Assembly (NCBI RefSeq): GCF_002836945.1
Contig: NZ_NIJM01000022.1
Span: 1-64,000 of the forward strand
Length of the DNA stretch: 64,000 nt
Direction: 5' to 3'
DNA from: Shewanella chilikensis
GTDB lineage: Bacteria; Pseudomonadota; Gammaproteobacteria; Enterobacterales; Shewanellaceae
Made by a program: the position numbers and the translations under genes. Positions 19,486 to 27,812 of the stretch are shown piece by piece. The notes below the pieces were generated by a model, which worked only from the letters and a program-made list of their open reading frames with translations, was not told where the DNA came from and searched no databases. The stretch's first letter is position 1. The number at the start of each line of letters is the position of its first letter.

Positions 19486-19995
19486 TCAGTGGATCTCCCT
19501 GACGCTGGAAAGCGTGGTGTCTTGCTGTTCCAATTGATGGGTCAGGGTTTCAACATCAATAAACAGGGTTTCGGGTTTCAGTTCTCTGTTGGGTTGGCAA
19601 ATACAGGCCGCCAGACGGTAGTCCAGCTGCAGGTGATGAAATTTGTTGTATTCTTCGCTGAACTTGTTGATTTTCTCATTAATCCGTTCGATGACCTTTT
19701 GGGCTCCCATCTTATCGACGTTGAATAGACCGAGGGCGAACAGTTGGTGGTTGATGCGTCCCAAGAGATCAGTATTGCGCAGCAAGGCTTGCTGCACCTG
19801 TTTGGCAAAGAATTCCAGCAAGTGAGGTTGGTTAACTGTTTCATGTATGTGAGGGCAAAGATACAATAGCGCCAGACTCTGGTGATCTCGCAGATGGCGA
19901 TACCATTCACGGTGAAAGACTTCCATAAAATAGGTCCGGTTATAGACCCCGGTTTCCGGATCCCTGAAACCCGAGTTGCTGAAGGAATAAATCAT
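19486..19995 (-). CDS. Degenerate GGDEF-like domain protein
   Basis: A 169-residue protein. It opens with FRDPETGVYNRTYFMEVFHREW, the typical D-x-L-T-x-x-x-N-R entry of diguanylate cyclase domains. The catalytic loop expected as RxGGDEFA is replaced by GRINHQLFALG, so the active site is missing and no cyclic-di-GMP synthesis is expected. No sensor domain is present. It may bind nucleotide or act as a regulatory relic. It is convergent with the AraC gene and divergent from the DUF885 lipoprotein gene. Confidence 0.75.
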   Translation of the reverse strand: MIYSFSNSGFRDPETGVYNRTYFMEVFHREWYRHLRDHQSLALLYLCPHIHETVNQPHLLEFFAKQVQQALLRNTDLLGRINHQLFALGLFNVDKMGAQKVIERINEKINKFSEEYNKFHHLQLDYRLAACICQPNRELKPETLFIDVETLTHQLEQQDTTLSSVREIH

Positions 19996-20074
19996 GGGTT
20001 GGCTCCGAGCTAGTGACTGCTACAAGTATAGTTAACCAATCCATCTACTGAGTTGTGACAGGAGAATAACGACA

Positions 20075-21910
20075 ATGAAAAAAGGGTTTTTGCTGTGCTC
20101 TATTATTTTGGCGTTGAGCGGTTGCTCTAAAGAGGAGAGCAGTTTGGTGACTCAGCCACAGGCGGAGCAACAGCCCGCTGCGGCAATGGTACAAACGGCA
20201 GAGCAGGCTTACCTCGCCATGGTGGATCAATTTTTCAAGGATTACCTCAAGCTTGAGCCCATCTACGCCACCTTTGTTGGGGTCAATGACTATAACGATA
20301 CTTTCGGTGGCGACCTCTCCGAGGCCTACCTCAAGCAGCGCCATGAACTTAATAGTCGCTACGCCGCCCAGGCCAAGACCATAGACAAACAAGCTTTGCC
20401 CGAACAGTTGCAACTCAGTTACGACATGTTTGTTTATGACAGGGATATGGCGTTGGTGGATGAAACCTTCCCCAGCCGTTTTATGCCGATAAGCCAGTTC
20501 TACAGCACAGTGATTACTATGGTGCAGCTTGGCAGTGGTGAGAGTGCCCAGCCTTTCAATACCCCGCAGGATTACGCCAACTGGCAGCAGAGGGTGAAAG
20601 GTTTTGTCAAATGGACAGAGCTGGCGAAACAGCGTATGGATGAAGGCATTGCCAGCAAGGTTGTGCTGCCACGGGTATTGGTCGAGCGGCTTATCCCTCA
20701 GTTGCAGGCACAGTTGGTGGATAAGCCTCAAGACAGTATCTTCTACGCCCCTGTGACCAAGATGCCCGAGAGTTTCAACGCCGCCGAACGCGCCTTGATT
20801 GAGCAGGAATACCAGCAGATGATCAGCCAAGAACTGCTGCCGGCTATCGCCTCACTCAAGCAATATTTCGAGCAAACCTATTTGCCGGCCTCGCGGGCCA
20901 CTGACGGTTGGTGGGCGCTGCCTAACGGTAAAGTTTGGTACCAACATCTGGCCAATGCTCATACCACAACCACTATGGCGGTGGACGATATTCACCAAAT
21001 CGGCCTCAAGGAAGTGGCGCGGATCCTCGATGAAATGGACAAGGTGCGCCAGCAAGTGGGTTTTGAAGGTGATCTCAAGGCCTTCTTTGCTTCACTGTCA
21101 TCCGAGCCCACGTACTTCTTCAGTGACAGGCAGGGCTTAATTGACGGCTATATGGTGCTTAAGGATAAAATCAATGCCGTATTGCCCGGTTACTTCAATG
21201 TGATGCCCAAGGCCGACTATGTGGTGAAGCCGGTTGAAAGCTTCCGTGAAAAATCGGCCGCGGGAGCTTCCTATGAAGCACCGGCCGTCGATGGCAGTCG
21301 TCCAGGGGTGTTTTACATCAACACCTATAACCTGAAAGCTCAGCCCAAGTGGGGCATGACCACTTTGTCATTGCATGAGGCGGCGCCGGGTCACCACTTC
21401 CAAATAGCCATCAAGCAAGAGCTGCAGGGCGTGCCTGAGTTCCAACGTTTCAGCGGTTATACCGCCTTTGAAGAGGGCTGGGCCCTCTATGCCGAATATC
21501 TTGGAATAGAGATGGGTTTGTTTGAAGATCCGTACCAATATTTCGGCAAGCTCTCGGATGAAATGCTGCGGGCGATGCGTCTGGTGGTGGATACCGGCCT
21601 GCATGCCAAGGGCTGGAGCCGTGAACAGGCGATTCAGTATATGAAAGACAACTCTCCACTGGCGGAAAGCGACATTATCGCCGAGGTGGAGCGCTATATG
21701 GCAATTCCTGGTCAGGCACTGTCTTATAAAGTTGGTCAGCTGAAGATCCTGGAGCTCAGAGCCCGGGCCGAGAAAGCCCTGGGGGATAATTTCGACCTCA
21801 AGGCCTTCCACGATCAAATTCTCACCACAGGTTCCTTACCCATGGCGGTGATGGAAGCCAAGATAGATCTCTGGATAGAAAAACAGCTGAAGCAAAAAGC
21901 ATCAGCCTGA
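20075..21910 (+). CDS. DUF885 family lipoprotein, predicted metallopeptidase-like
   Basis: A 611-residue exported lipoprotein. The signal peptide ends in the lipobox LSGC with the lipidated Cys17. The body matches DUF885 proteins, which carry a conserved HEAAPGHHFQ motif (His434-His441) expected to bind metal, and FEEGWALYAEYLG further on. The enzymatic role is not established here. The RBS ACAGGAG is well placed. The gene is monocistronic with a strong terminator. Confidence 0.9.
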   Translation: MKKGFLLCSIILALSGCSKEESSLVTQPQAEQQPAAAMVQTAEQAYLAMVDQFFKDYLKLEPIYATFVGVNDYNDTFGGDLSEAYLKQRHELNSRYAAQAKTIDKQALPEQLQLSYDMFVYDRDMALVDETFPSRFMPISQFYSTVITMVQLGSGESAQPFNTPQDYANWQQRVKGFVKWTELAKQRMDEGIASKVVLPRVLVERLIPQLQAQLVDKPQDSIFYAPVTKMPESFNAAERALIEQEYQQMISQELLPAIASLKQYFEQTYLPASRATDGWWALPNGKVWYQHLANAHTTTTMAVDDIHQIGLKEVARILDEMDKVRQQVGFEGDLKAFFASLSSEPTYFFSDRQGLIDGYMVLKDKINAVLPGYFNVMPKADYVVKPVESFREKSAAGASYEAPAVDGSRPGVFYINTYNLKAQPKWGMTTLSLHEAAPGHHFQIAIKQELQGVPEFQRFSGYTAFEEGWALYAEYLGIEMGLFEDPYQYFGKLSDEMLRAMRLVVDTGLHAKGWSREQAIQYMKDNSPLAESDIIAEVERYMAIPGQALSYKVGQLKILELRARAEKALGDNFDLKAFHDQILTTGSLPMAVMEAKIDLWIEKQLKQKASA

Positions 21911-21946
21911 GACTGAATTTAAGTCGAGTCTTTGATAAGCAAACTC

Positions 21947-21974
21947 AAAACGCCGTCATCTGACGGCGTTTTTT
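21947..21974 (+). terminator. Rho-independent terminator of the DUF885 gene
   Basis: AAAACGCCGTC / GACGGCGTTTT with a 4-base loop, followed by a T-run. Confidence 0.93.
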
Positions 21975-22106
21975 ATCTTTGACTCACGGCCTGCCATTAT
22001 TGTTGTGTCAGTTAACTTCTGACACAGAATGATATTATACTGGCCGGGTTTGTTCGGTGACCGACCGAAAAAAGGCCACTTGGCCAAGATTACTGAGGAG
22101 CAAATT

Positions 22107-22385
22107 ATGGTACAGGCAACAGCAAGACATCTACTGGTAAAAACCGAAGCAGAATGCGCCAGCTTGAAACAACAGATTATCGATGGCGCCGATTTTGCCG
22201 AGCTGGCCCGTAAACATTCCGCTTGTCCTTCTGGAGCTCAAGGCGGCGAGCTGGGCTCATTCGGTCCGGGTATGATGGTGCGTGAGTTTGATGAAGTGGT
22301 GTTCAGCGCGCCGCTCAATGAAGTACAGGGGCCGGTGAAAACCGCTTTTGGTTTTCACCTGCTTGAAGTCACCAGTCGCGGTTAA
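22107..22385 (+). CDS. ppiC: PpiC, parvulin-type peptidyl-prolyl isomerase
   Basis: A 92-residue stand-alone parvulin that catalyses cis-trans isomerisation before proline in the cytosol. Visible motifs are ARHLLVKTEAEC, DFAELARKHSACPSG, GGELGSFGPGMMVREFD and the C-terminal TAFGFHLLEV. The start at 22107 follows GAGGAG with 6-base spacing and matches E. coli PpiC in length. Upstream in-frame codons back to 22029 lie in the promoter region. A GNAT gene follows after 15 bases. Confidence 0.94.
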   Translation: MVQATARHLLVKTEAECASLKQQIIDGADFAELARKHSACPSGAQGGELGSFGPGMMVREFDEVVFSAPLNEVQGPVKTAFGFHLLEVTSRG

Positions 22386-22400
22386 GCCCGGGTCAAGCAA

Positions 22401-22934
22401 GTGATAGAAATCTATACCGATAGACTCAGGCTCAGGACTCTGACGGCGCAAGATTGGCCGGCGTTTCTGGCACTGCATTGCGATCCTGAAGTGGGCCGCT
22501 TTGTCAGAGATCCCGAACCCGTTCCACTGCTCAAAGCCAAGTTTGAGCAGCGAAGCCAGCCTTGGCGTTACGAGTCCGGGGATTGGCTGACGCTGGTGAT
22601 TGAAGAACTGGGTAGCGACTGCTTTGTCGGCTTGACCGGCTTTTACTGTGTCGATCCTGAGCTGGCGCAGGCCGAGGTAGGTTACCTGTTGCATCCGGAT
22701 ATGCAGGGGAAGGGCTATGCCACAGAGTCGCTACACGGGGTCATAGATTGGGGCTGTTTGAGCTTCAATATTCATAAATTCATCGGTCACTGCGCCAATG
22801 ACAATCTGGCTTCGGCCAAGGTCATGGAAAAGTGCGGCTTCGAGCTTGAGGGAATATTGCGGCACAACTTCCGTATCGGCGATCTTTGGGTGGATGACAG
22901 GGCCTATGGCCTGCTCAGCGATGAGCGTCGTTGA
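22401..22934 (+). CDS. GNAT family N-acetyltransferase (RimJ/RimL-like)
   Basis: A 177-residue acetyl-CoA-dependent acyltransferase of the RimJ/RimL type. It starts with the RLRLRTLTAQDW strand, has the acetyl-CoA pyrophosphate loop in HPDMQGKGYATES, and ends with NLASAKVMEKCGFELEG. It starts at GTG 22401, 15 bases after ppiC, so the two are likely co-transcribed. The substrate (a ribosomal protein, amino acid or small molecule) is unknown. Confidence 0.88.
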   Translation: MIEIYTDRLRLRTLTAQDWPAFLALHCDPEVGRFVRDPEPVPLLKAKFEQRSQPWRYESGDWLTLVIEELGSDCFVGLTGFYCVDPELAQAEVGYLLHPDMQGKGYATESLHGVIDWGCLSFNIHKFIGHCANDNLASAKVMEKCGFELEGILRHNFRIGDLWVDDRAYGLLSDERR

Positions 22935-22960
22935 CTTCTCTCCCCCAAGCGGATGCTTGC

Positions 22961-22969
22961 TGCTATAAT
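22961..22969 (+). promoter_or_regulatory. Extended -10 promoter before the S4/rraB pair
   Basis: TGCTATAAT matches the extended -10 pattern TGnTATAAT. It lies 41 bases upstream of the S4-protein start. No good -35 is present, as is usual for extended -10 promoters. Confidence 0.65.
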
Positions 22970-23009
22970 CCGCCCCAAATCGAGTCAATTCCAGTAAGGC
23001 AAGGTCACA

Positions 23010-23243
23010 GTGACACAGAAAATGAGCGAATTCACCCTCAATAGCGGCGATGAGTATATTGAGCTTTATAAGGTGCTGAAGGCAGAAGGCATGACCAGTG
23101 CCGGCGCCGAGGCCAAGCATGTGATTGCCGAAGGGCTGGTGCTGGTCAATAACGAGGTTGAAACCCGCAAGCGCAAGAAACTGCTGCCGGGCGATCTGGT
23201 CAGTTTCAACGGCGAAACGGTTAAAATAGTGGCGGCGCAATAA
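23010..23243 (+). CDS. S4-domain RNA-binding protein (YbcJ-like)
   Basis: A 77-residue protein consisting of one S4 RNA-binding fold: LYKVLKAEGMTSAGAEAKHV, then LVLVNNEVETRKRKKLLPGD and VSFNGETVKIV. It resembles E. coli YbcJ. GTG 23010 has AAGG five bases upstream; an ATG four codons later at 23022 is the alternative. It is followed by the rraB-like gene 16 bases downstream. Confidence 0.9.
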   Translation: MTQKMSEFTLNSGDEYIELYKVLKAEGMTSAGAEAKHVIAEGLVLVNNEVETRKRKKLLPGDLVSFNGETVKIVAAQ

Positions 23244-23259
23244 GCGCAAGGGGAACAAA

Positions 23260-23646
23260 ATGCAATTTCCAGATGATGACAACGGCAAGATGCTGCAGGC
23301 AATGCAGGAGTCGGGTATCGACTTGAGCAAGCCTTTGGATGTGGACTTTTTCCTGGTGTTTGATGATCAGCGCGACGCTGAATCGGCATTGGAAGATTTG
23401 AGTCAGTCCGAGCAGGCAGGCGAAGTTGAGCTGCAGTTCAACGAAGAGATTGAAAAGTGGGAGCTGATTGTCTGCATCAATATGGTGCCCGAGTATCAGG
23501 CATTGGTGGCGCGCGAAACCGAGTTGAACAGCTTTGCCGCAGAGTTTGACGGCATGACAGATGGCTGGGGCGTGATGCAGCATCAGGACGGCGATGACGA
23601 GTTTGCCGATGATGACCATGAGTGTGATGAGCACTGCCACCACTGA
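23260..23646 (+). CDS. rraB: RraB-family ribonuclease E inhibitor-like protein
   Basis: A 128-residue acidic protein of the RraB family, which binds RNase E and modulates RNA decay. It shows the FDGMTDGWGVM region near the C-terminus matching the DGWG motif of E. coli RraB, and an acidic, His/Cys-containing tail (DDHECDEHCHH) that may bind metal. It lies in an apparent two-gene unit with an RNA-binding S4 protein. The family is fairly sure; inhibition of RNase E is inferred. Confidence 0.82.
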   Translation: MQFPDDDNGKMLQAMQESGIDLSKPLDVDFFLVFDDQRDAESALEDLSQSEQAGEVELQFNEEIEKWELIVCINMVPEYQALVARETELNSFAAEFDGMTDGWGVMQHQDGDDEFADDDHECDEHCHH

Positions 23647-23666
23647 AGATAAGTGAATTTTTCCTG

Positions 23667-23693
23667 AGCCACCCAAATTTGGGTGGCTTTTTA
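23667..23693 (+). terminator. Rho-independent terminator of rraB
   Basis: AGCCACCCAAA / TTTGGGTGGCT, a near-perfect palindrome, followed by TTTTTATT. Confidence 0.88.
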
Positions 23694-23746
23694 TTCTCTA
23701 GCTTTTTATTCTGCCCCCACTGATTGCCAATCTCAGGGAGAGTGAT

Positions 23747-25708
23747 ATGGCCAAACACATCAGTTTTGGAACCCCGGTCAACGACGCCGAGCGCTGGGCC
23801 TTTGAACTGCTGGGTGATGAGTTACCCAAAGATTATCTGCTGCTGACCAATATTGAGATCCCGACTCAGTCCGGGCAAGCGATGGAGGTGGATGCTCTGG
23901 TGGTCGGCGAGTGGGGCGTGTATGTCATCGATGTCAAAGGCTATATCGGCCGGCTTAATGCCGGTCTGCACGCCTGGTCGCTGGATGGCCGCGAGGTAGA
24001 CAACAGCCTGTCCAAGGCCAATTATGTTGCCAGAGTGCTGGCCGGTAAGCTGAAGAACAAGATCCCGGTCGGTGTCTATGCTCCCTGGTGCCAGGGCATG
24101 GTATTTGTAACAGGTCATAAGGGCGAAGCCATAGAGCTGGAGAAGCAGGACTGTGCCCTGAGCATCTATACCCCAAGGCAGATCATCGCTGCGCTTACCA
24201 AAGAGTGGGGCCTGACGGCTCCCCATAAGCACCAGATCAATCAGCGTCAGAAAGAGGCGGTGTTGGACACTCTGGGGCAGGTGGCCCTGGTGGAACAACG
24301 CAACAATAAAATACAGGATTTTATCAAGCTCAAATGCCTGTTCCTGCAAAGTGGCCTCGAAGTCTGGCAGGCCGAGTACAATCCCGGCGGCTGGACCGCG
24401 CCCTGGCTGCTGAAAATTCTGATCCCTACCCATTTCGAGCAGCTTTCTGAAGCAAGACAGCATGAAGAGCGGCTGCGGGGTGAGTTTCAGCGGTTACAGA
24501 AACTGTCCGGTTGCAGCGGCGTGCCTTACTCTGCGCCCCTTATTCAGGATGGCGAGCAGTTGGTGTTGCCTATTCGCATGCCAAGAGGTGTGCCTATTCA
24601 TCTGCTGGAAATCGAGCGGCTCAGCATTTATCAACTGCTGGAAATATTGCGCCGTGGGGCCACCAGTCTGTCGCAAATTCATCGGCGTAATATCTGTGTC
24701 GGCGGCTGGGATGAGCACTGCCTGTTTATCGGTGATGATGGCGAAGTCGAATTTATCGATATCCGTGATGACATCAGTATCGATGAGGATCTTAGGCGCT
24801 ATGCCGAGCGATTTTTACCTCTGGCGCTGGCCACTCATCAGCCACGTATCTACCTCTGGTTCCAGCGGGTTGCGGCAGGGCGGGGCGCGGATCTTGATGA
24901 GCTTAGAGCCGATCTCAGCGCGCTGATTGAAACCGGAGTCTGTGACAGCCTGGATAGCGATACAGAGATAGCCGAGGGCAGCATTATCGACCATCACTTC
25001 CGGCTTGAAGAAGTCATCTATCAGGCCGCTCACAGTGAACTCTGGCGCGCCACTCACCTTCAGGGACAGTTCGATGTCGGGCTGTCTGTTTATCGCTTTT
25101 TGCAGCAGGACTGGCCCGGTCTGAATCATCAATACCGCAGCCTGAGCCGCATCTATCACCCTAATGTTGAGCGGGTATTGGCCTTTGGCGAACTTGGCGG
25201 CAGCGACCGGGTCTTCATTGCCAGGGCCTGGGAGCGGGGAGTTGCTTTGGATTGCGCCGAGATCCAATCGCCGCAACAGGTGATAGGCTGGTTTCGGCAG
25301 TTGCTGACGGCGCTGCAGTATCTCCATAGATTGGATATCTTCCATAGTGCCATCTGCCCGAAGAATATTATCTGTAATGGCGACAGCGCCGTGCTTTTGA
25401 ACTTTGGCTTGGGTCAGGATATAGCGGCCAGACACTATGCTGCTCAATATGCCGACCCGGATCTCTGGGCCCTTGAAGGGGATGCCGAACGGGATCTCTA
25501 TGGTTTGGTGGCCAGTTTTATTGATGTGTTGACCCCTATAGAGCTCAAGGGCGATGCCGGCCCTGCGGGTATGCTCAGGGCCCTCGATGCTTTTGATCCC
25601 CGTTGGTTGGGAGAGTCTTTGTTTGCCATGTGTTACAAGGTGCTGCGCTTTGAGGTCAACCTGACAGACAATGATGACTATATGCCGCTATTTGGTTTTA
25701 ACTCATAA
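23747..25708 (+). CDS. NERD-domain protein with two kinase-like (pseudokinase) regions
   Basis: A 653-residue cytosolic protein. Residues 10-130 form a NERD (nuclease-related) domain, with MEVDALVVGEWGVYVIDVKGY holding the E-x-D ... D-x-K core. Residues about 190-390 and 410-640 look like two kinase folds. In the first, the catalytic-loop equivalent reads IHRRNICVGG and the metal-loop equivalent EFIDIRDD. In the second, they read HSAICPKNIICNG and LLNFGLGQD, so the catalytic Asp is replaced by Ala and DFG is NFG. The second region is therefore probably inactive as a kinase. No BREX, DISARM or other defence gene is adjacent. It stands alone after the rraB terminator with a GGGAGAG RBS. Confidence 0.8.
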   Translation: MAKHISFGTPVNDAERWAFELLGDELPKDYLLLTNIEIPTQSGQAMEVDALVVGEWGVYVIDVKGYIGRLNAGLHAWSLDGREVDNSLSKANYVARVLAGKLKNKIPVGVYAPWCQGMVFVTGHKGEAIELEKQDCALSIYTPRQIIAALTKEWGLTAPHKHQINQRQKEAVLDTLGQVALVEQRNNKIQDFIKLKCLFLQSGLEVWQAEYNPGGWTAPWLLKILIPTHFEQLSEARQHEERLRGEFQRLQKLSGCSGVPYSAPLIQDGEQLVLPIRMPRGVPIHLLEIERLSIYQLLEILRRGATSLSQIHRRNICVGGWDEHCLFIGDDGEVEFIDIRDDISIDEDLRRYAERFLPLALATHQPRIYLWFQRVAAGRGADLDELRADLSALIETGVCDSLDSDTEIAEGSIIDHHFRLEEVIYQAAHSELWRATHLQGQFDVGLSVYRFLQQDWPGLNHQYRSLSRIYHPNVERVLAFGELGGSDRVFIARAWERGVALDCAEIQSPQQVIGWFRQLLTALQYLHRLDIFHSAICPKNIICNGDSAVLLNFGLGQDIAARHYAAQYADPDLWALEGDAERDLYGLVASFIDVLTPIELKGDAGPAGMLRALDAFDPRWLGESLFAMCYKVLRFEVNLTDNDDYMPLFGFNS

Positions 25709-26034
25709 GCAGCACAACTACGAGTGACAACTGAATATGAATGCATCATGCACAATTTAACTCGATTTTGGGTAAATGATTATTTTGGACATGGATGATA
25801 AGAAACAAGAAATGTGACGCCTGTGCAATCAAGGTGATTAAGTTATCCAACGAAACTGCAGGTCATAGTGTTGAGCTCCTAATCCAGTCTCTGGCTTTGA
25901 GTCTGAGAGGAAGGATGTTTATACCTATCGTCAATGTAATACCGAAAAATATTGTAATTGGATCTTGAGTTTGCTGATCACTTCGGAAATTAACATCCAC
26001 ATTAGAAACAGCCAAACTACAACTGGGAGGTTTT
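25709..26034. other. 326-bp AT-rich intergenic region
   Basis: No gene or strong terminator was seen after the NERD gene. The region is AT-richer than its surroundings and probably carries the promoter of the small repeat-protein gene. Confidence 0.5.
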
Positions 26035-26316
26035 ATGGCACTTATTTATGAGGTTCAGGTTCGGGGAGCGGCCAAGGTGTTGGTACATGAAGTCAGCTCC
26101 CGCGCGGCCGCCGATCTATTGGTTTATCGAGTCGACAGCCGCGGCGCTACGCACAATCAGGATAGCCTCTGGTGTCAGGTGGCGAGCCGCTCAACGGCCA
26201 CATCACTCATTCATTGGGTCAGCCATCGCAGCGCAGCTGATCTGCTGGTGTATTTTGTCAGCAGCCGCGGAGCCAGCGGTTGGCAAACCCAGCACCCGCT
26301 CAAAGGCCGTTTGTAA
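26035..26316 (+). CDS. Small internally repetitive protein, 93 residues
   Basis: The protein consists of repeats of about 12-15 residues with the pattern V-x-S-R-x-A-A-D-L-L-V-Y: RAAADLLVYRVDSRGA, then RSAADLLVYFVSSRGAS, with shorter degenerate copies at the start. It looks like a small beta-rich repeat fold and is similar in style to the DUF6150 family as I remember it. GGGAGG is well placed before the ATG. There is no signal peptide. Function unknown; it sits in the accessory stretch between the NERD protein and a secreted esterase. Confidence 0.75.
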   Translation: MALIYEVQVRGAAKVLVHEVSSRAAADLLVYRVDSRGATHNQDSLWCQVASRSTATSLIHWVSHRSAADLLVYFVSSRGASGWQTQHPLKGRL

Positions 26317-26609
26317 CCGAGCTGCGTCTAAATCCAGGTAAAAAGGACGTCGGGAAGGTGAAAAGAATGGATATTGGAAAACAGCCTTGGCTGCGTTGTG
26401 AGTCTTTATAAATCTGAGACGGACAATAACGGCTGGCTTGAACACTATTGGATGACCATCTCGGGCGAAGGCCTGCTGGTAAGTGTGAGGGTGAATACTG
26501 TCTTGTGGCAACGACAGCTGCCTGCGGCCATCTGCTATTGACCGTCAGCTTTTCATCTCGCGCCGGCCTTTGAATGCCCTTTAAAGACGTTTTACTGACA
26601 AGGATTTCC
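26317..26609. other. 293-bp intergenic region
   Basis: A TTG/GTG-initiated frame at about 26374-26542 stays open for some 50 codons but has no ribosome binding site, so it is not called. Nothing else is recognised. The esterase promoter should lie here. Confidence 0.4.
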
Positions 26610-27743
26610 ATGAGATTCGTATTTTTGCTTTGTGCCTTGCTGTCGCTGACTGTATTGGCCGAAGAGCAGCGTTTTACACTTGCGGCCGGGCTTATCGATG
26701 AAGCCGTGACAGTTCAGGTTGCTTTGCCCGAGAGTTATCGACATTCAGACAGTTTTCACTACCCCTTGCTGTTGGTACTTGATGGTTCGACTCAGTTTCA
26801 TCATGTGGCATCCAGCGTCGGCTTTCTGAGCACATACGCCATAGTACCGGAAATGATAGTGGTGGGCATAAGCACCCGCGACAGACTCAAGTACTTTACT
26901 CCCACAGAGCCGGAAGATTTCGCCGCAAGGGCGGGAAAGGCCGATGTTTATAACCGTTTTATCGCAGAGGAACTGCTGCCTACATTGAGTGAACGTTACC
27001 GTCTGGCGCCTTACCGGATGATATTTGGCCACTCTTTGGCCGGGCTTTACAGCAGTTATCAGGCGCTCGGTCCGGCATCTTCCTTCAATGCCGCGATAGC
27101 CATTAGTCCCAGCCTCTGGTGGGACGATGGTGCCTTGATTACAGATTACGACAAATACCAGACTCGCGAGCGCAAAGCGCCCATGCGCTGGTTTCTCAGT
27201 ATGGCGAGTGAGCCAGGCGAGATGGCGCAGGCTTTTGACGCCATGCTGCAAAAACTGGAAACCAAGAAGCCGTCAAAGCTACAGGTTTTCAATGCCCGTT
27301 TTGCCCGAGAAACCCACGACAGCACTCCCTTGATTGGCAATGTCGAGGGGCTTAAAGCCATCTTCAGTGGCTGGAACGCGGTACCACAAGTCGATGCGAT
27401 GTCGCTGCAACAACTGCAGGCGTTCTACAGGGGAAAAACTGCCGAGTATGGCTATACCTTTCCGTTGTCGGCACATCAATTCAATGTATACGGCCTAAAG
27501 GCCGCCTATGAGGGCCAAACAGCCTGGGGCGTTGCCATATTGGAGCAAGGAGTAGAGAAATTCGCTCGCTCGGAAATCCTTTGGGACAGCCTGGCAACCG
27601 CCTATACGCTTAACCAACAGCTCGATAAGGCAATGGCGGCTTCTATCAAGGCGCTGCAATTGGCCAGGCTGCATGGTTCGGTTTTTCTCGAAGAGATTAT
27701 GGCTCAGAACCGGGCGCTTGAGCAAAAACTGAGTCAGCCCTAA
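26610..27743 (+). CDS. Secreted alpha/beta-hydrolase esterase (IroE/Fes-like superfamily) with C-terminal TPR-like segment
   Basis: A 377-residue protein with a signal peptide, RFVFLLCALLSLTVLA, cleaved before EEQRF. The hydrolase core has the nucleophile elbow GHSLAG (Ser142), with SPSLWWDDG after it, as in the esterase-D/siderophore-esterase superfamily. The last ~90 residues, including VAILEQGVEKFARSEILWDSL, look like a TPR-type helical repeat. The frame is open 12 codons further upstream, but AAGGA at 26600 and the signal peptide both support ATG 26610. Ester substrate unknown; ferric-siderophore hydrolysis is possible but not shown. Confidence 0.83.
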   Translation: MRFVFLLCALLSLTVLAEEQRFTLAAGLIDEAVTVQVALPESYRHSDSFHYPLLLVLDGSTQFHHVASSVGFLSTYAIVPEMIVVGISTRDRLKYFTPTEPEDFAARAGKADVYNRFIAEELLPTLSERYRLAPYRMIFGHSLAGLYSSYQALGPASSFNAAIAISPSLWWDDGALITDYDKYQTRERKAPMRWFLSMASEPGEMAQAFDAMLQKLETKKPSKLQVFNARFARETHDSTPLIGNVEGLKAIFSGWNAVPQVDAMSLQQLQAFYRGKTAEYGYTFPLSAHQFNVYGLKAAYEGQTAWGVAILEQGVEKFARSEILWDSLATAYTLNQQLDKAMAASIKALQLARLHGSVFLEEIMAQNRALEQKLSQP

Positions 27744-27812
27744 CTCAGGTCTTTTACCTACCAAGCCCGGGATTTCCCGGAGAAGATTTACACCTGTTAT
27801 GAGAGGAATGCC

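Noticed and set aside
23747..25708. NERD-kinase as BREX PglW
   Set aside because: None of the BREX partners (PglX, PglZ, BrxC) is nearby, the protein is about half the expected length, and catalytic residues are missing.
26374..26542. About 55-codon frame between the repeat protein and the esterase
   Set aside because: Starts at TTG or GTG without Shine-Dalgarno; no family.
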